64,000 nucleotides of DNA from JBAYJY01 sp041664945 (lineage in GTDB: Bacteria; UBP15; UBA6099), in the NCBI GenBank assembly GCA_041664945.1, contig JBAYJY010000003.1:17587-81586 (forward strand), written 5' to 3'. The first letter of the stretch is position 1. Each line of letters begins with the position of its first letter. Positions 35,119 to 43,245 of the stretch are shown here, one piece after another. The position numbers were made by a program, and so were the translations under genes. Under the pieces are notes generated by a model. That model saw nothing but the letters and a program-made list of their open reading frames with translations, was not told where the DNA came from and did no database searches.

Positions 35119-35616
35119 TTACGCCTTCGAGCCTTGGATTAGCACGTTTTTGTCGAGCGGCAGATAAAGGGTCGCGGCCTTCTTTAGATCTTCGGCGGTG
35201 TTGTTCGGGAACGAAATCACCTCGGCAATAACGCCGCGCGCCTTGATCATGTGCACCAAGTCGCAGAAATCGCCGTCTCCGGAGACGAGCACGATCACGT
35301 CGAGCCGGTCCGCCATCGCGACCGAGTCGATAGCGATCCCCATGTCCCAGTCGCCTTTCGCCGTTCCGTCCGGACGCACCCGCAGGTCCTTCGACTTAAT
35401 TTCGTAGCCGATCCCGGTAAGGATGCTCAGAAAATTCTTCTGGTCGATTTCGGGCGTCTGCACAACATATGCGATCGCGCGGATCAGTTGCCGTTCGTTC
35501 AAACATATATTTAAAAGTTTCGCGAAATCAACTTTTGCGTGATGCTGATATTTTGCCGAATAAAAAACATTCTGCACATCGACGAATACTCCGACGCGCT
35601 GAGCTTTGAGAACCAT
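35119..35616 (-). CDS. NYN domain (LabA/DUF88-like) protein
   Basis: A 165-residue protein with a PIN-like NYN fold: FVDVQNVFYSAKY at the start (first Asp), KGDWDMGIAIDSV in the middle, and VLVSGDGDFCDLV near residue 110, giving the four acidic residues expected for a metal-dependent ribonuclease. The length matches single-domain LabA-type proteins. The RNA target is unknown. It is separated by 108 bases from recR on the same strand and may be transcribed after it. Confidence 0.85.
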   Translation of the reverse strand: MVLKAQRVGVFVDVQNVFYSAKYQHHAKVDFAKLLNICLNERQLIRAIAYVVQTPEIDQKNFLSILTGIGYEIKSKDLRVRPDGTAKGDWDMGIAIDSVAMADRLDVIVLVSGDGDFCDLVHMIKARGVIAEVISFPNNTAEDLKKAATLYLPLDKNVLIQGSKA

Positions 35617-35724
35617 TTTGTTGTTGCCTCCGTATTTTTTTCATCGAATTTGTTTGTTCAAATTTTCCGTGTTTCACGTACGATTAAAAACTAAGCTTTT
35701 CATTAAGTAAGCGGCTGCTATTTG

Positions 35725-36333
35725 CTAATCGCCGGATTTAATTTCCTGCCTTGCCTGATAAGCGTGTGAAATTGTGTCGCTGTCGAGATAATCCAGATCG
35801 GCGCCGCGCGGCAGACCGCGGGCCGGCCGCGTGATCCGCACTCCGTACGTTTTCAAATTCTCCATTATGTACGACGCCGTGGTCTCGCCCTCGAGCGACG
35901 GATTGGTCGCTATCAATAATTCCTTTATTCCTCCTTTCTGAACTCGATTGAACAACTCCTGAAGCCGGATTCTGTCCGGGCCGAGCCCTTTTGTCGGGTG
36001 GATAGTTCCGCCGAGAACGTGATAGACTCCCGGGTGGCTCTTCGCGCGCTCGAATGCGATAACGTCCTCTGAAGCTTCGACAACACAGATGAACGACGAA
36101 TCCCGATCCGTGTTCGCGCAAATCACGCACGGATCCTGTTCTGTGTGATTGAAGCAAACCGAGCACGGATGGATGTCTTTCTTCACGCGGACAATCGAGC
36201 GGGCGATGTCGCGCGCGCGCTCGTAATCCATTCGGATGATGGACTCCGCCATCCGCTGGGCGGAGCGAGGCCCGACGCCCGGCAGATGCTGCAGGGCGGT
36301 TATCAGTTGGTCTAAGGATTGGGGTCTGCTCAT
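35725..36333 (-). CDS. recR: Recombination protein RecR
   Basis: Gap-repair protein that with RecO loads RecA on SSB-coated DNA. From the ATG at 36333 the product is 202 residues: the helix-hairpin-helix LPGVGPRSAQRMA, the C4 zinc finger CSVCFNHTEQDPCVIC, the Toprim domain (ICVVEASEDVIAFE) and the C-terminal TRPARGLPRGADLDYLD motif. The frame stays open to 36510 but only through the end of ybaB. It follows ybaB in the usual dnaX-ybaB-recR order. Confidence 0.96.
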   Translation of the reverse strand: MSRPQSLDQLITALQHLPGVGPRSAQRMAESIIRMDYERARDIARSIVRVKKDIHPCSVCFNHTEQDPCVICANTDRDSSFICVVEASEDVIAFERAKSHPGVYHVLGGTIHPTKGLGPDRIRLQELFNRVQKGGIKELLIATNPSLEGETTASYIMENLKTYGVRITRPARGLPRGADLDYLDSDTISHAYQARQEIKSGD

Positions 36334-36361
36334 GGTCGCCGGTCTTCTCCGGCAGTTCTCG

Positions 36362-36688
36362 TCAAAACGGCATCTGCAGGCCGGGAATCTGCGGCAGTCC
36401 TTTTGTGATCTCTCCCATTCGCTCCGCGGAAAACAATTCCGCCTTGCCCATCGCATCACGCACCGCGAACAGCACGAGGTCCTCCAGCATCTCCGCATCA
36501 GCCGGATCAATCACTGCCGGATCGATCTTAATCTCAATCACGTTGTGCTTCCCGTTTACCTTGCACGTCACTTTTCCGCTGGGATCGCTGCCGGAAATTT
36601 CGGCTTCCTCAAGCTCCTTCTGAACGCGCGCCATGTCGTCCTGCATCTTCTTCAACAAGCTTCCCATCTGATTCATATTAAAAGACAT
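36362..36688 (-). CDS. YbaB/EbfC family nucleoid-associated protein
   Basis: A 108-residue DNA-binding protein with the family start NMNQMGSLLKKMQDDMARVQKEL (a long helix), a central beta strand region (KVTCKVNGKHNVIEIKIDP) and a closing helix with KGLPQIPGLQMPF. EbfC-type proteins form dimers with tweezer-like arms on DNA. It sits between dnaX (17 bases upstream) and recR (28 bases downstream), the classic arrangement. Confidence 0.94.
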   Translation of the reverse strand: MSFNMNQMGSLLKKMQDDMARVQKELEEAEISGSDPSGKVTCKVNGKHNVIEIKIDPAVIDPADAEMLEDLVLFAVRDAMGKAELFSAERMGEITKGLPQIPGLQMPF

Positions 36689-36705
36689 CTTTAATTAAGC
36701 CCCTT

Positions 36706-38541
36706 TCATTTGATCTCGCGGCTGCCCGGAAATTCCTGCGTCAGCACGTCGAACAGCGACAAATTCTGCGCCGGCCGCTCCGTCTGTTCCGGTGCCTGAG
36801 CTGCGGCACGGGCGGCAGGCGATTCCATAGCGGCCGCTGGCTGCGCCGTCGCTTCGCCGCCAGCCCTGATCTTTATCCTTATGTCCTGCCCTAACGCTTT
36901 TTTCAGCGAGTCCTCGAGCAGCCCGACATATTTGCCTTCCGTCATTTTTTCCATGTGGAATCTGTGACCTTCATCGAACTCAACCATCAGAAGCCCGTTG
37001 TCAAAGTGAGCCGGCACGCCCGGCGCGGCAAGAAAATAAACGGGCAGATTTTCGCTCTTAATATCATTCAGAACCGCAGGCCACGCATCGCGAACAGACT
37101 GCAGCGACGCGTCTTCAACCGGCGCAAGATTCGGCGAATCGTATTCGGGCCTTTCCTTTGCCGCGAAACTCGGAGGCGCGGCGGGCGCAGGCTTTATCGC
37201 CGGCGGTTCATAATGCGCCGGTTCCGGAGATTCCTCAACCGGCTCATCGTACAGCTCCATCGGAACGTCATCGTCCGGCGGCTCCTCTTCCGTTGCTACG
37301 GGCGGAACGGGTCCGACAGGCGGCGCTGGCTTCGGGCGTTCCGCGTGTTGCGGTTCGCCAACCTGCGCGGGCGGTTGCGACTCGGCCTTTCGCGGCGCGG
37401 CGCGCTCCGGAGAAACGAATGCGGCCGGCGTTTCTTCCGACGCCAACATCGGGCCGGCTATCTTATCCACCAGATGTATCAGCAGAACTTCGAGAACTAT
37501 CCGCGGATAGGTTTCCCAACGGATGCGGTCCTCTACGCGTGAAATCTCATCCAGCATCGCGACGAGCGCCTCGCGTTTAATCGAGCCGGCCTGCCGCTTA
37601 AGCGGCGCCAGCTCGGCATCTGCGTATATTTCCGACGCCGGGCGGATTCCCTGCTTTACGAGATAGAGGTCCCGGAAATATTCCATAAGGAAGCGCACGA
37701 ACAGATTGAAGCTCTTGCCGGCGCTGAAGAATTCGTTGAACAGTTCGAACGAGAGTTCGATATCGCCCGAGAAAACCGCGTCCATCAGCTTAGCGATCTC
37801 ATGCCGCTCGGGCAGTCCGAACACTTGATTCACGTCGGCATCCGTGATGTTGCCCTGACTGAAAGAAACGAGTTGGTCGAGAATGCTGATCGCGTCGCGC
37901 AATGAGCCGTCGGCGGTTTTAACGACAGTCGCAAGCGCTGCGTCTTCAATGGTGAAATTTTCTTTTTGAGAGATCGAGCGTATGTGGTTTCCGATTTCGA
38001 GATCGGAGAGCCGGCGAAAGTCAAACCGCTGGCAGCGCGACAGAATGGTGGGCAGCATCTTCTGCGGCTCGGTTGTCGCTAAAACGAAAATAACATGCTT
38101 CGGCGGTTCTTCGAGGGTCTTGAGAAGCGCGTTCGAGGCTTCGCGCGTTAGCATGTGGACTTCGTCGATGATGTAAACCTTATAGCGGGCCTGCACCGGA
38201 GGAACGCGCACCTTTTCGCGCAGGTCGCGGATATCGTCGATCCCGCGGTTGGACGCGGCGTCGATCTCGATGACGTCGAACAGAGAGTCCTTGGCGATCG
38301 CATTGCAGTTGTCGCAAGCGTTGCAGGGCTCCGGGGCCGGCCCCTTGTCGCAATTAAGCGCTTTCGCGAGAATGCGCGCTGTGCTCGTCTTGCCGGTTCC
38401 GCGCGGGCCGCTGAACAGATAGGCATGCGTGATCCGGTTGCGCTCGATCGCATGCTGGAGAGTCGTCGTGATATGTGACTGGCCGACAATCTCGCTGAAA
38501 GTTGACGATCTGTATTTTCTATAAAGAGATATATAGGCCAT
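36706..38541 (-). CDS. dnaX: DNA polymerase III subunit gamma/tau
   Basis: Clamp-loader ATPase. The 611-residue protein has Walker A GPRGTGKT (45-52), the zinc site C64, C73, C76 and C79, the DEVHML Walker B and SRC sensor (LSRCQRFDFRRL), all in the first 370 residues. A Pro/Glu-rich linker (about 375-480) leads to a C-terminal domain like that of tau (from about 485). I found no A7-type slippery site for making gamma by frameshift. The SRP RNA gene is immediately upstream on the same strand. Confidence 0.96.
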   Translation of the reverse strand: MAYISLYRKYRSSTFSEIVGQSHITTTLQHAIERNRITHAYLFSGPRGTGKTSTARILAKALNCDKGPAPEPCNACDNCNAIAKDSLFDVIEIDAASNRGIDDIRDLREKVRVPPVQARYKVYIIDEVHMLTREASNALLKTLEEPPKHVIFVLATTEPQKMLPTILSRCQRFDFRRLSDLEIGNHIRSISQKENFTIEDAALATVVKTADGSLRDAISILDQLVSFSQGNITDADVNQVFGLPERHEIAKLMDAVFSGDIELSFELFNEFFSAGKSFNLFVRFLMEYFRDLYLVKQGIRPASEIYADAELAPLKRQAGSIKREALVAMLDEISRVEDRIRWETYPRIVLEVLLIHLVDKIAGPMLASEETPAAFVSPERAAPRKAESQPPAQVGEPQHAERPKPAPPVGPVPPVATEEEPPDDDVPMELYDEPVEESPEPAHYEPPAIKPAPAAPPSFAAKERPEYDSPNLAPVEDASLQSVRDAWPAVLNDIKSENLPVYFLAAPGVPAHFDNGLLMVEFDEGHRFHMEKMTEGKYVGLLEDSLKKALGQDIRIKIRAGGEATAQPAAAMESPAARAAAQAPEQTERPAQNLSLFDVLTQEFPGSREIK

Positions 38542-38562
38542 CGTGAATTTAAACTTTCCGCG

Positions 38563-38582
38563 GCGGAGCAGGCCCGCTCCGC
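38563..38582 (-). terminator. GC-rich hairpin at the 3' end of the SRP RNA
   Basis: GCGGAGC-GGGCCT-GCTCCGC (minus strand) forms a 7-bp perfect stem just after the SRP RNA, 22 bases before dnaX. There is no proper T run (it continues CGCGGAAAGTTT), so it may be a weak terminator allowing read-through into dnaX, or a processing site. Its stem competes with the SRP terminal helix. Confidence 0.4.
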
Positions 38583-38884
38583 GGAGAGGAGAAATGGACC
38601 GTGCACCGGAGTCCGACCGCTTTCCACCTGCGCTAACCTCTGCAGTTAGCTCAGATCAGGCTTGTCCGCGGCACAAGAACGTATCTGCTTACCGCTGCTA
38701 CCTTCCGGTCCTGACGGGGTTCACAGGCGTTCTTTGCGCGGGGTCCGATCCTCAACACCACTTACAAAGGGCAGACCAACCAGAAAATGGCCTCGCTCCG
38801 GAATTCAGCCCCGCTATAGCGGATTGCGGGCTACAAGGTACCGCTAACACCCCGCCTAGCACGGCCCATTCCTCATCTCCGCGG
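38579..38884 (-). ncRNA. ffs: Signal recognition particle RNA, large bacterial type with Alu domain
   Basis: Minus strand, about 306 nt. The conserved SRP54-binding loop GTCAGGACCGGAAGGTAGCA lies in the hairpin capped by CCGCG...AAAGAACG/CGTTCTT...CGCGG (38670-38745). Near the 5' end the Alu-domain segments GCCGTGCTAGGCGGGG and TTGTAGCCCGCAATCCGC, with TATAGCGGGGCTGAATTCC, match the long SRP RNAs of Firmicutes and relatives. The ends pair in a long helix: 9 bp, one mismatch, then 16 bp (38584-38884 region with 38579-38604), which sets the boundaries. It is followed on the minus strand by a GC hairpin (38563-38582) whose stem overlaps the 3' strand of this helix. Confidence 0.9.
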
Positions 38885-38969
38885 CGCCGCCGCGCTCCTG
38901 TTTCTCCGCGCGGCCCGCTCCGCTCACTCACACCGCCAAATTACTCTTTTTCAATTTGACGGGCTCACT

Positions 38970-38998
38970 ATTATATTATACCATCTTAAGACTTTCAA
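38970..38998 (-). promoter_or_regulatory. Strong predicted promoter of the SRP RNA (and dnaX)
   Basis: Minus-strand TTGAAA (38993-38998) and perfect TATAAT (38970-38975) spaced by exactly 17 bases; a second TATAAT overlaps it at 38975-38980. Transcription would begin near 38963, about 80 bases before the 5' end deduced from the terminal helix, so 5' processing is implied. Confidence 0.75.
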
Positions 38999-39028
38999 CC
39001 GGAGAGAAATTAACTTATTATATCCTCT

Positions 39029-39952
39029 ATGAAAATCGCAGTCATGGACATCGGCACAAACAACACGAGGATGGCCGTTTTCGATATTCACGCCGCCGGA
39101 AAGCCTTCAATTTCAGTCGAACGCGACACCATCACGCGGCTCGGCGAAAATCTCCGGAAAACCGGCGTCCTTTCCGACGCCGCCATGGCGCGCACCCTCG
39201 CCGCGCTCACTGCTTATAAAAATGAATGCGACTCCGTGGGCGTCGATAAGTTCGCCGTCGCCGGAACGGCTGCAATGCGCGCCGCTTCAAATTCCGGCTC
39301 ATTCATTAATAAGGTAAATGATATCGGCCTGCCGCTCGAAATCATTCCCGGCGAACTCGAAGCCGGGCTTTCGTTCCGTGGAGTCATTTTCGGTATGGAC
39401 GCGCCGCCCGAGCGCCTGCTCGTCATCGACGTCGGCGGCGGCAGCACAGAGTTCGCTTACGGCGAGTGCGGCCGCCTGACATGGGCGGAAAGCCTGCCGG
39501 TCGGCGCCGTCGTGGCGACCGAGAAATATTTTCGGAACGATCCGCCGGCGCCGGACGAGATCGCGGCTCTGAACGATTACATCGACTCCTTGATCAAGGA
39601 GCGCATTCTGCCGCATGGGCCCGCCGGGTTCGCGCTCGCCGGCGTCGCCGGAACCGTCTCCACTCTCGCCATGATTGACCTCGACCTGCAATATTTCGAT
39701 CCGAAAAAAGTTCACGGCCATATACTCACGCCAGAAAAGCTTGCTACGATAACAAAGCGGCTGCTCGAAATGAACGGCGCGGAACGGGCGGCGATTCCGG
39801 GCATGGAGCCGCAACGAGCAGACATCATCCACGCTGGCGCGGCGATATTGAACCGCGCCGCGGCCGCGCTCGGCAGCGGTCCGATGCTCACCTCCCTCTG
39901 CGATCTCCGCCATGGCCTTCTCGAACGCGCGCTCGGCGAGTCGCAGCCTTGA
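39029..39952 (+). CDS. Ppx/GppA family phosphatase
   Basis: A 307-residue member of the exopolyphosphatase/guanosine-pentaphosphate phosphohydrolase family. It has the ASKHA-fold motifs AVMDIGTNNTRMAVFD (phosphate 1), VIDVGGGSTEFAYGE (about 133-147, phosphate 2) and LAGVAGTVSTLAMID. The length fits the short two-domain form lacking the C-terminal helical domain. Short forms may act on polyphosphate or (p)ppGpp; sequence does not decide. The start is divergent from the SRP RNA promoter with about 30 bases between. Confidence 0.9.
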   Translation: MKIAVMDIGTNNTRMAVFDIHAAGKPSISVERDTITRLGENLRKTGVLSDAAMARTLAALTAYKNECDSVGVDKFAVAGTAAMRAASNSGSFINKVNDIGLPLEIIPGELEAGLSFRGVIFGMDAPPERLLVIDVGGGSTEFAYGECGRLTWAESLPVGAVVATEKYFRNDPPAPDEIAALNDYIDSLIKERILPHGPAGFALAGVAGTVSTLAMIDLDLQYFDPKKVHGHILTPEKLATITKRLLEMNGAERAAIPGMEPQRADIIHAGAAILNRAAAALGSGPMLTSLCDLRHGLLERALGESQP

Positions 39953-40010
39953 AGCTTTCGTTTCTTTTTCGACGCTATTTTTTTATCAGTAGAAATTAAT
40001 TAGAATAAAT

Positions 40011-40033
40011 CCGAATCTGCCATTAAGATTCGG
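40011..40033. repeat. Perfect 8-bp inverted repeat upstream of the dCMP deaminase gene
   Basis: CCGAATCT-GCCATTA-AGATTCGG sits 47 bases before the deaminase start. No T run follows on the plus strand. It could be the end of the ppx/gppA transcript or an operator. Confidence 0.5.
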
Positions 40034-40079
40034 ACGCAATTAGCCAGAGTGGAAAAACAACTTGAAGGGAATCGAACGA

Positions 40080-40541
40080 ATGACAGACGAGCGCCCATCC
40101 TGGAACGAATATTTCATGAAGATCACACACGACGTCGCCGAGCGCTCGACATGCATCCGCCGGCGGGTCGGCGCAATCATCGTAATCAATAAAAGGATCC
40201 TCGCGACAGGCTACAACGGAGTCCCTTCCGGCATCGCCCATTGCGCCGAGCGCGGCTGCCTGCGCAACGAGCTCGGCATCCCTTCCGGCGAGCGGCAGGA
40301 AATCTGCCGCGGCCTCCACGCCGAACAAAACGCCATCATTCAAGCGTCACAGTACGGATTTTCCATTTCTCATTCAGTGATCTATTCCACTACTCAACCA
40401 TGCATCACCTGCGCAAAAATGATCATCAACGCCGGTATCAGCCGCGTGGTTTACGAGGGCGACTACCCGGACAAGCTTTCGCTGGAGATGCTGGACGAGG
40501 CGGGAATCACACTGGAACGTTTCATACGGAGCGCTGATTAA
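40080..40541 (+). CDS. Deoxycytidylate (dCMP) deaminase
   Basis: Converts dCMP to dUMP for thymidylate synthesis. The 153-residue protein starts at ATG 40080, 9 bases after GAAGGGA. It has the zinc deaminase motifs H80-A-E82 (GLHAEQNAI) and PCITC with C108 and C111, plus a second cysteine/histidine set (C25, H54, C55, C60, C76) like that of ComEB-type dCMP deaminases. The stop shares a base with the start of the VanZ gene (TAATG). Confidence 0.92.
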   Translation: MTDERPSWNEYFMKITHDVAERSTCIRRRVGAIIVINKRILATGYNGVPSGIAHCAERGCLRNELGIPSGERQEICRGLHAEQNAIIQASQYGFSISHSVIYSTTQPCITCAKMIINAGISRVVYEGDYPDKLSLEMLDEAGITLERFIRSAD

Positions 40542-40948
40542 TGAAATTGCCGGCCGCTCTTCGGCGAGCGTCGGTTATCGCCTACTGCGCCATCATTTTC
40601 TATCTTTCTTCCAGAAGCAAATTTCCTGAGGTCGAGACCTGGTATCCGGGTTTTATGCCGGACCCGGCTCCGATCGCTCATTTCTTCCTTTACGCCGTTT
40701 TATGCCTGATCGCATGGAATGATTTCCGCTCCGAGCCGGCGGCATGGCTGAACCGGCGCGCGCCCCTTTTCGCGGTCATTTTCTGCGCTCTCTACGGCCT
40801 GTCAGACGAGTATCATCAGTCATTCGTGCCGAACAGACATTGCACGCTTGTCGACTTCATGATAGATGTCGCCGGAGCCGCGGCAGCCATGTTTTTTATA
40901 TCCCTGATTCGAAAAAGGAAAAGCGGCGGCAAAATTGCGAAAGAGTAA
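40541..40948 (+). CDS. VanZ family membrane protein
   Basis: A 135-residue protein with about four membrane helices. The family pattern is clear: an early FYLSSRSKFP, a helix containing HFFLYAVLCLIAW, then YGLSDEYHQSFVPNRHCTLVDFMIDVAGA, which carries the conserved DExxQ/HxFxPxRxxxxxD motif. VanZ was named for low-level teicoplanin resistance, but most members have no known role. Translationally coupled to the dCMP deaminase gene (1-base overlap). Confidence 0.9.
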   Translation: MKLPAALRRASVIAYCAIIFYLSSRSKFPEVETWYPGFMPDPAPIAHFFLYAVLCLIAWNDFRSEPAAWLNRRAPLFAVIFCALYGLSDEYHQSFVPNRHCTLVDFMIDVAGAAAAMFFISLIRKRKSGGKIAKE

Positions 40949-41036
40949 TTGCCTCATAATAATTCCCAATATTTCCCGCGCCTCTTTGTCTCATTGATTA
41001 AACCATAAATCTTTTCCAAACTGCCGGACGCCAATA

Positions 41037-41912
41037 TCATTTCTCATAAATCCAAGTATCAATTGAATATGGCCGTAATCTTTCAGGCATCAGCCCCGGT
41101 TGCAGGCCGGCCGTCGGGACGACAATAATTTCCTCGGCTGTGACTTTGAACGCGTATGTTTCCGAAAGTTCCTTATTGACGAAATATTTCAATTCGTAGA
41201 ATCCGTCATTTTTTAGAACATCGTCCGCCCGCAGCCATTTTGTCAAATGATTTTCATCCTCGGAAAACAACATCATGGATATGCTTGTCGCGGAACACGA
41301 ATCGTAAAACAAGCCCTCATTGTGCGCCCTTGCGAGGAACACGCCATCTTTATACAACTGCGCCTGAGCGTCATATCCGCTGTCGTTGCATTCGCCGTTT
41401 CCGCCCAACATTATCACCGCGCGTATGCCCGGCTCCGAAGAAAACTGCATCAGCGCCATTTTCTTCCAGTCGCCGTTTATGAACACTCCTTTCATTCCGT
41501 TTTTCACAAGCGTTTTCGCGGTGTATCCAAGCGAATATACTTCTTTGCCGTTAAATAAGAATTTCAGCGTGTAAGCCCCGTCTCTCATTTCGAGCGGTTT
41601 CGGAATCACTTTTTCGATCGATGTGTCAATATAACAGGCGGGCCCGTTATCAGAGTATTCTATCTTAATGCATGGATAGGCCTGCTCAAAAACTTTTTCG
41701 CCTTTCCCGTTTTCGATGGCAGCGACTATCTTGCCACCTTCGACTCCATAGAATGTGCCGTTGAAATCACCGAGAAATTTCGCGTTTTCATAATTATAAG
41801 CAAGCGTGCTGATTATCACCTGCAGGTCAACCGACGCTTGGCTCTTCGCGATATTCGCCGTCGCAAACATCGCGACTAAAACCATCGCCATTCCCAAAAG
41901 AATCTTTTTCAT
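41037..41912 (-). CDS. Exported protein, unknown function
   Basis: A 291-residue protein starting MKKILLGMAMVLVAMFATANIAKSQA, a clear signal peptide, with GGAGG 7-11 bases upstream. The mature protein is acidic-neutral with beta-rich segments such as LGDFNGTFYGVEGGKIVAAI, VFINGDWKKMAL and ELKYFVNKEL, and two conserved-looking Cys. No family is recognised. It stands alone between VanZ and rpsT. Confidence 0.6.
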   Translation of the reverse strand: MKKILLGMAMVLVAMFATANIAKSQASVDLQVIISTLAYNYENAKFLGDFNGTFYGVEGGKIVAAIENGKGEKVFEQAYPCIKIEYSDNGPACYIDTSIEKVIPKPLEMRDGAYTLKFLFNGKEVYSLGYTAKTLVKNGMKGVFINGDWKKMALMQFSSEPGIRAVIMLGGNGECNDSGYDAQAQLYKDGVFLARAHNEGLFYDSCSATSISMMLFSEDENHLTKWLRADDVLKNDGFYELKYFVNKELSETYAFKVTAEEIIVVPTAGLQPGLMPERLRPYSIDTWIYEK

Positions 41913-42104
41913 CGCTGTTTCCTCCGTTATTTCTGAAACGCCTCGAAATCCTGTTACGACCGTCCGATAACTCTTACTTGTTCAATCATGCAGCGATTGC
42001 TTTTTTAATTATATCAAATTATTCAATATTAAGAATAATCCGGGTTGTATTTGCCCGGCGAATAAAAACGAGACAGCCTAGAAAATCAGAAAATGCCGGA
42101 CCCC

Positions 42105-42133
42105 TTGATAAAACCGGAGGAAAGGCTTATATT
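42105..42133 (+). promoter_or_regulatory. Predicted rpsT promoter
   Basis: TTGATA (42105-42110) and TATATT (42128-42133) are spaced by 17 bases and lie 57 bases before the rpsT ATG. Confidence 0.6.
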
Positions 42134-42189
42134 ATATCGCTTGTGTATGTGCGTAATGAGTGAAAATTTAATTTGTCAGGAGCAGGATC

Positions 42190-42462
42190 ATGCCGAACAT
42201 TAAGTCAGCGGAGAAGCGGCTGAGACAGAGTCTGAAACGCCGTGACCGCAACAGAACGACCAAAGCAGCAATGAGAACAGAGATCAAAAAAGCCGATAAG
42301 GGCATTGCCGCCGGCGACCCGGCAGTGGCAGTGGAAGCTGTGAAGGCTGCTTGCAAAGCGCTCGACACGACCGCCCAAAAAGGCGTCATCCACAAAAACA
42401 CAGCAAGCCGCAAGAAATCCCGGCTGATGAAAAAGTTGAACACGATCTCTAAAGCAAAATAA
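42190..42462 (+). CDS. rpsT: 30S ribosomal protein S20
   Basis: A 90-residue, strongly basic ribosomal protein with the S20 pattern MPNIKSAEKRLRQSLKRRDR, followed by a TKAAMRTEIKKA segment and the closing GVIHKNTASRKKSRLMKKL. An AGGAG lies 7 bases before the ATG. It is monocistronic, with its own promoter and a strong terminator. Confidence 0.96.
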   Translation: MPNIKSAEKRLRQSLKRRDRNRTTKAAMRTEIKKADKGIAAGDPAVAVEAVKAACKALDTTAQKGVIHKNTASRKKSRLMKKLNTISKAK

Positions 42463-42546
42463 GGATTTTGCTTTGTCCCAGCCGGCGAATGCGGCCCCTT
42501 AAACGGGGAACGCTGCTTCGCCTCGAACAAAAATGCTAATTACGAA

Positions 42547-42572
42547 AAAGCCCGCTTTCGCGGGCTTTTTTA
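42547..42572 (+). terminator. Rho-independent terminator of rpsT
   Basis: AAGCCCGC-TTTC-GCGGGCTT with a run of six T, 85 bases after the rpsT stop. The stem is 8 bp and GC-rich. Confidence 0.88.
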
Positions 42573-42628
42573 TTTTCTGTAATCTCTCGCTGTTCCAAGC
42601 ATCGCCTGAACTTAAGTCAACCACAACG

Positions 42629-42656
42629 AAAAAGGCCCGCTCTCGCGGGCCTTTTT
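42629..42656 (-). terminator. Rho-independent terminator of carD (bidirectional)
   Basis: AAAGGCCCGC-TCTC-GCGGGCCTTT is a 10-bp stem flanked by A and T runs, so it can stop transcription from both sides. On the minus strand it follows carD by 22 bases. Confidence 0.85.
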
Positions 42657-42678
42657 AATGCTTTTCTTATAATTCTTT

Positions 42679-43158
42679 TCAGTGAAGCGCTTCCACTACG
42701 TATGCCTTGGCTTTCTCGAATGTCACTTTCTTTGCGCTGGATATCTCGCCGACAAGAAGCTGCATTGCGTTGTCCAGCATTTTCTTCTCGCCCATCGAAA
42801 GTCCTTTTTTCCTATCCTTTAAATAAAGGTTGCGGAGCACTTCCGCTACCTCGTGCACGTCTCCGGTCTTGATCTTCTCCAGATTGTGCTTGTACCGCCG
42901 GTTCCAATTCGCCGGCATTTCAGAGGTTTTCTTACTCTTCAGGTCCATAAGGACTTCGTCTATCACCTCTGTTTTGATGATCCGGCGGACACCTATCTCG
43001 TCAGCGCTCTCTACCGGAACCATAATTTTCATGTTCTTCATGGATAAACTTACCATGTAATACTTGTGATCTCTTCCAAGTACCTGTTGATCGGTTATCG
43101 CTTCAATTAAACCGACTCCGTGAAGGGGATGCAAAATCTTGTCACCGATTCGGAACAT
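42679..43158 (-). CDS. carD: CarD/CdnL family transcriptional regulator
   Basis: A 159-residue RNA-polymerase-binding protein. The N-terminal Tudor-like domain has FRIGDKILHPLHGVGLI and YYMVSLSMKNMKIMVPVE, typical of the CarD_CdnL_TRCF fold that contacts the polymerase beta subunit; the helical C-terminal part (from about 75, with NWNRRYKHNLEKI and LSMGEKKMLDNA) binds promoter DNA. It stabilises open complexes, often at rRNA promoters. GGAGG lies 5-9 bases before the ATG. It follows clpC and has its own promoter. Confidence 0.93.
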   Translation of the reverse strand: MFRIGDKILHPLHGVGLIEAITDQQVLGRDHKYYMVSLSMKNMKIMVPVESADEIGVRRIIKTEVIDEVLMDLKSKKTSEMPANWNRRYKHNLEKIKTGDVHEVAEVLRNLYLKDRKKGLSMGEKKMLDNAMQLLVGEISSAKKVTFEKAKAYVVEALH

Positions 43159-43216
43159 GAAACCCTCCTATTTTATTGTGTATCGGATTAGTGGTACTAA
43201 GCAATTCATGAACCGA

Positions 43217-43245
43217 ATCATACCACAAACCGGGGCTAAAGTCAA
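43217..43245 (-). promoter_or_regulatory. Predicted carD promoter overlapping the end of clpC
   Basis: Minus-strand TTGACT (43240-43245) and TATGAT (43217-43222) spaced by 17 bases, with TG one base upstream of the -10. The -35 box contains the TGA stop codon of clpC (43242-43244), so carD can be transcribed independently of clpC. Confidence 0.65.

Noticed and set aside
35725..36510. An N-terminally extended RecR of 261 residues
   Set aside because: The first 59 codons overlap ybaB in another frame and read as Arg/Cys-rich nonsense; the ATG at 36333 starts the family-like sequence.
36706..38541. A slippery site in dnaX for gamma/tau frameshifting
   Set aside because: The longest relevant run is six A around 36945, but the reading frame (GAA AAA ATG) does not fit the required heptamer phase, so I do not claim it.
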